Below, piece after piece: positions 61,264-64,000 of a stretch of DNA of 64,000 bases. The translations under genes and the position numbers were made by a program. This DNA is from a marine bacterium B5-7 (GTDB lineage: Bacteria > Pseudomonadota > Gammaproteobacteria > BQJM01). The stretch lies in contig BQJM01000002.1 of NCBI GenBank assembly GCA_021604705.1, positions 37,256-101,255 of the forward strand, read 5' to 3'. How positions within the stretch are numbered: position 1 is the stretch's first letter; the number at the start of each line of letters is the position of its first letter. The notes under the pieces were generated by a model, which was not told the DNA's origin, did not search any database, and saw only the letters and a program-made list of their open reading frames with translations.

Positions 61264-62565
61264 TTAGATGATGTTTTTTTTGAACGCATCCCCTCTCACT
61301 TCAAAATTAGGGAAGGCGTCAAAGCTAGCACAGGCAGGAGAAAACAGCACGGTTTGCCCAGGCGTGGCCAATGCTTGCGCTTTTTGGATCGCTTGTTCGA
61401 GATTTTCCACACGATGTAGCTGAACAGGTAGCTGTACCACTGCAGCAATCTTGTCAGCATCTTCGCCATAAACAATGGCATCACTCACAAATTGAGATAA
61501 AATGTCGCTAATTTCTGAAAAATCTTGACCTTTAGCCTGGCCACCAGCTAACCAAATCAGTTTTTGAGGCTGCTGGGCAGCAAAACTTTGAATCGCAGCC
61601 ACAGCAGCGCCGATATTGGTCCCCTTGGAATCATTGATCCAACGTACGCCATTGACCTCCCCGGCCCATTCACAGCGATGAGGCAAGCCAGGAAAAGCTG
61701 TGATAGTCGCTAAGGTGCTGGCTAATGGCAGCGCTAGCGCTTCTGCCATGCATAACACCGCGCAGACATTGGCAGCATTGTGTAAACCGAGGATGCGTAA
61801 ATCTTTGGTGTTAAGAATTATTTGATTGGCTTGATAAATATAATCAGCATCAAAAGTAAATGTAGCTTGCATGTTATTTATATGTTGTTGAAACGACAAT
61901 ACCTTTGCTCCAGAAGCTTGAATATTTTCATCATCGGCATTGGTGACTTGCCAGGCGGCGCCCTGGAAAATACGGTGTTTTGCGTTGATGTAGTTTTCAA
62001 AAGAGCCATGCCTATCCAAATGATCTGGGGTGATATTCAAACAGCATGCCACTTTAGGCTGCAAAGAATACGTGGTCTCGAGTTGATAACTTGAAAGCTC
62101 CAGCACATAAATATCCGCATTCTGTTTGAGTAAATCGAGCGCGGGCGTACCGAGGTTGCCGCCAATGGCGACGTTCATCCCAGCATCTCTCAGCACTTCA
62201 CCCATCAGCGTAGTCACGGTACTTTTTCCGTTGGAGCCTGTGATAGCAACAACAGGCTTGTTAACATGCTGTGCAAATAGTTCTATATCTCCGATAATAG
62301 TTGCACCACAGGAATTAAGGAGGGTTTGATGCGGATCAACCCCGGGGCTTAAGAGTAATTGTTTGGCTTGTGCGATGAGCTCAGCGGTAAATTCACCGGC
62401 ATAAAAAGGGACGTCAGGATAATGGGTTTGTAAATCGGATAAAAACGGCGGCTCAGCTCGCGTATCCGCGACTGCAATATGATGGCCCTGCTCTGCCAAA
62501 AATGTTGCAGCGCTGTAACCGCTTTTGCCGAGGCCGAGGATGAGTGTGTGGAAAGGTTTTTTCAT
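61264..62565 (-). CDS. murD: UDP-N-acetylmuramoylalanine--D-glutamate ligase
   Basis: 433 residues. Adds D-Glu to UDP-MurNAc-L-Ala. GLGKSGYSAATFLAEQG is the N-terminal loop, ITGSNGKSTVTTLMGEVL the ATP loop, and CLNITPDHLDRHGSFENYINAKHRIF the metal and carbamylated-Lys region. NDSKGTNIGAAVAAIQSF is the ligase signature. It is the first gene of the dcw block within the window. Upstream DNA is filled with type B repeats, so mraY and earlier genes are not contiguous on this side. Confidence 0.97.
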   Translation of the reverse strand: MKKPFHTLILGLGKSGYSAATFLAEQGHHIAVADTRAEPPFLSDLQTHYPDVPFYAGEFTAELIAQAKQLLLSPGVDPHQTLLNSCGATIIGDIELFAQHVNKPVVAITGSNGKSTVTTLMGEVLRDAGMNVAIGGNLGTPALDLLKQNADIYVLELSSYQLETTYSLQPKVACCLNITPDHLDRHGSFENYINAKHRIFQGAAWQVTNADDENIQASGAKVLSFQQHINNMQATFTFDADYIYQANQIILNTKDLRILGLHNAANVCAVLCMAEALALPLASTLATITAFPGLPHRCEWAGEVNGVRWINDSKGTNIGAAVAAIQSFAAQQPQKLIWLAGGQAKGQDFSEISDILSQFVSDAIVYGEDADKIAAVVQLPVQLHRVENLEQAIQKAQALATPGQTVLFSPACASFDAFPNFEVRGDAFKKNII

Positions 62566-62594
62566 GGTAAGAATTTATCACTCTGGCTGCAGCT

Positions 62595-63039
62595 TGTCAT
62601 CCCGGGCTTGATGTTGTCATCCCAGAATTTTCCGAAGGAAAATGTCTGGGAGCTAGATTCCAGACAATCGCTGCGCGATTTCTGGAATGACAAGCTCAAA
62701 CGCGGGATGAGAGGATTTCCTGTCATCCCAGAATTTTCCGAAGCCCTCACTTGTCATCCCAGAATTTTCCGAAGGAAAATGTCTGGGATCTAGATTCCAG
62801 ACAATCGCTGCGCGATTTCTGGAATGACAAGCTCAAGCGCGGGATGAGATGCTTCCCTGTCATCCCAGAATTTTCCGAAGGAAAATGTCTGGGATCTAGA
62901 TTCCAGACAATCGCTGCGCAATTTCTGGAATGACAAGCTCAAGCGCGGGGTGAGATGCTTCCCTGTCATCCCAGAATTTTCCGAAGGAAAATATCTGGGA
63001 TCTAGATTCCAGACAATCGCTGCGCGATTTCTGGAATGA
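62595..63039. repeat. Type B repeat array, about 106-bp units
   Basis: After a fragment of a type A left arm (62595), units begin at 62616, 62722 (truncated to 31 bp), 62753, 62859 and 62965. Each has GTCATCCCAGAATTTTCCGA..., a second hairpin GATTCCAGACAATCGCTGCGCG... ending TGGAATGAC, then a short GC-rich joint (AAGCTCAAGCGCGGGATGAG) that is itself a piece of type A. It fills the 494-bp gap between murD and the membrane protein gene; no gene was seen in it. Confidence 0.93.
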
Positions 63040-63059
63040 CAGGGATTCTCGTTACTAAG

Positions 63060-63770
63060 CTAATGTAAAATGTTAGTCTTAGTATTATTAGCAGTATCAG
63101 TAACAGAACCTTCAACGCCGCTGACTGATGAATCATGGTGAACAGGAAGCGTATCATCCGTGTGAGTATCCACTGTTTGCTCCCCCCCCTGACCCAAAGA
63201 TTGCATTTGCTGTCCATAATACGGTTGTGGCTTACTGGCAGAAGCATCTTGCTGGCCTTGCTCCACATCGGGCATGAAACACATTTTCAATGCCGACCCA
63301 CCCAGGATATCCACAGTGAACATGACAACAGCCGCCACCAACAAAAAAGGCATGCTTGCTATCAGAACGGCGGTAGCAGGCGCTTCACTCTGCTCTTCTA
63401 AGGTGTGAGCTCTATCCTGTTGGCTCGACGTCGTTCCCCAATTTCTCAGCATTGACCCTGTCGCAAGCGCGACACCTAGCCCCCCTCCAAAGAGAAGACC
63501 TGCAAGCAGACTAAGACCTAACGGGGCGCCGCCTGCAGAAGCCAACAGTCCAAAAACACCCGTGCCCAAGCACAAAAGAATAAAAATAATCGCTAAGGTA
63601 TTTAAGATCCCGGGAATTTTGGATTGTTGTTCCGTTTTGTTCTTAGAGAAGTGCGCCTGAAACCTTTTTTTGTTGGTGCTATAAGCGAAAGAAGAATGAT
63701 AAACACTTTTCAATGCAGTCATCCCAGGACCTTCCCAGACATAACGTTTTAATTTTGTGATGGCAGACAT
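63060..63770 (-). CDS. Unrecognised membrane protein with three helices
   Basis: The start is set at the ATG at 63770, with GAGGAG 8 bases upstream. 236 residues. A basic N-terminus is followed by two closely spaced Gly/Leu-rich helices (about 57-78 and 81-104) that may form a hairpin, a soluble loop, a third helix (about 134-156), then an 80-residue hydrophilic tail rich in Gln, Ser, Asp and Thr. Such short paired helices with polar tails recall Legionella-type effectors that insert into host membranes, but no family was recognised. It stands alone, bordered by repeats on both sides. Confidence 0.6.
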   Translation of the reverse strand: MSAITKLKRYVWEGPGMTALKSVYHSSFAYSTNKKRFQAHFSKNKTEQQSKIPGILNTLAIIFILLCLGTGVFGLLASAGGAPLGLSLLAGLLFGGGLGVALATGSMLRNWGTTSSQQDRAHTLEEQSEAPATAVLIASMPFLLVAAVVMFTVDILGGSALKMCFMPDVEQGQQDASASKPQPYYGQQMQSLGQGGEQTVDTHTDDTLPVHHDSSVSGVEGSVTDTANNTKTNILH

Positions 63771-63941
63771 AAAAGACACTCCTCATTTTGTTTACACGGC
63801 CAGTGTATCAGAATCAAGGTGGTAAAACATTAAGGGAAACTTAAGGATAATTTCAGGAAAATACACATCAATGGCCTATTGTCTGGCTTCGTTCATCTTT
63901 TCAAAAAGACAAGCTCAAGTGCCGGATGACAGACTTCCCTT

Positions 63942-64000
63942 GTCATGCCGGACTTGATCCGGTATCTCCTGCAGGCACTATGGTGTTAGAGGGAGATCCC
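63942..64000. repeat. Type A repeat cut by the window end
   Basis: GTCATGCCGGACTTGATCCG..., a diverged left arm with the start of its right arm GAGATCCC at the window end. About 160 bases before it (63780-63941) hold no gene, only AT-rich promoter-like DNA and a fragment CAAGCTCAAGTGCCGG. Confidence 0.85.

Noticed and set aside
62479..62933. Plus-strand open frames through the type B array
   Set aside because: They are translations of repeat DNA and carry the same peptide in each unit.

Overview
The window looks like part of the chromosome of a Legionellales-type gammaproteobacterium, probably host-associated. The evidence is indirect. The housekeeping genes have gammaproteobacterial order and type (the murD-ftsW-murC-murB-ddl-ftsQAZ-lpxC block, an rnfB-nth pair, trhO, rnt). 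They are mixed with many singleton proteins that look built to act in a eukaryotic cell. No rRNA, tRNA, phage block, CRISPR array or insertion sequence was seen.

Layout. 0-9 kb: end of a LuxR-type regulator, a D12-type adenine methylase-like protein with a nuclear-localisation-like tail, a LOV/degenerate-GGDEF photosensor, a MATE transporter, coaX, a PAS histidine kinase and an FAD oxidoreductase with an inserted helical domain. 9-16 kb: a tyrosine recombinase, queC, and two pairs of unrecognised proteins. 16-22 kb: a GST, trhO, and a leucine dehydrogenase plus 2-oxoacid dehydrogenase E1alpha/E1beta/E2 operon. 21.7-24 kb: three adjacent genes for small basic-ended proteins (one frameshifted, one Gln-rich) with NLS-like and SUMO-interaction-like motifs. 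24-32 kb: uvrB, a glutamine-dependent nadE carrying palindromic repeats inside its coding sequence, a PARP-like ADP-ribosyltransferase, and metG. 32-40.5 kb: a toxin-antitoxin remnant, rnfB-nth-DUF1841, a lipid A aminoarabinose (arn) cluster, and rnt. 40.5-51.5 kb: a giant T4-lysozyme fusion, hipBA, pdxJ, a nitronate monooxygenase-like gene, repeat arrays around a GIY-YIG gene, dciA, a HAD-UbiA fusion, and an Abi_2 gene with a structured RNA leader. 51.5-64 kb: an enoyl-CoA hydratase, then the division and cell-wall (dcw) block on the minus strand, more repeats and a membrane protein.

Two families of short palindromic repeats run through the window. Type A (about 80 bp) has an outer arm beginning GTCATCCCGC. 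Type B is two hairpins flanked by GTCATYCCAGAA and TGGGATGACAG. Type A is inserted in frame into nadE and replaces its C-terminus. Type B forms 134-bp, 106-bp and 34-bp tandem arrays, and the stems of its hairpins vary in a compensatory way.

How the genes fit together: the core genes give peptidoglycan precursors, division, NAD, CoA and queuosine supply, branched-chain amino-acid oxidation and lipid A modification. The accessory genes suggest host-cell manipulation (PARP, methylase-like and NLS proteins), interbacterial or cell-wall activity (lysozyme fusion) and defence or persistence (Abi, HipBA, XRE remnant). Host targeting is inferred from motifs only; no secretion signal was demonstrated.
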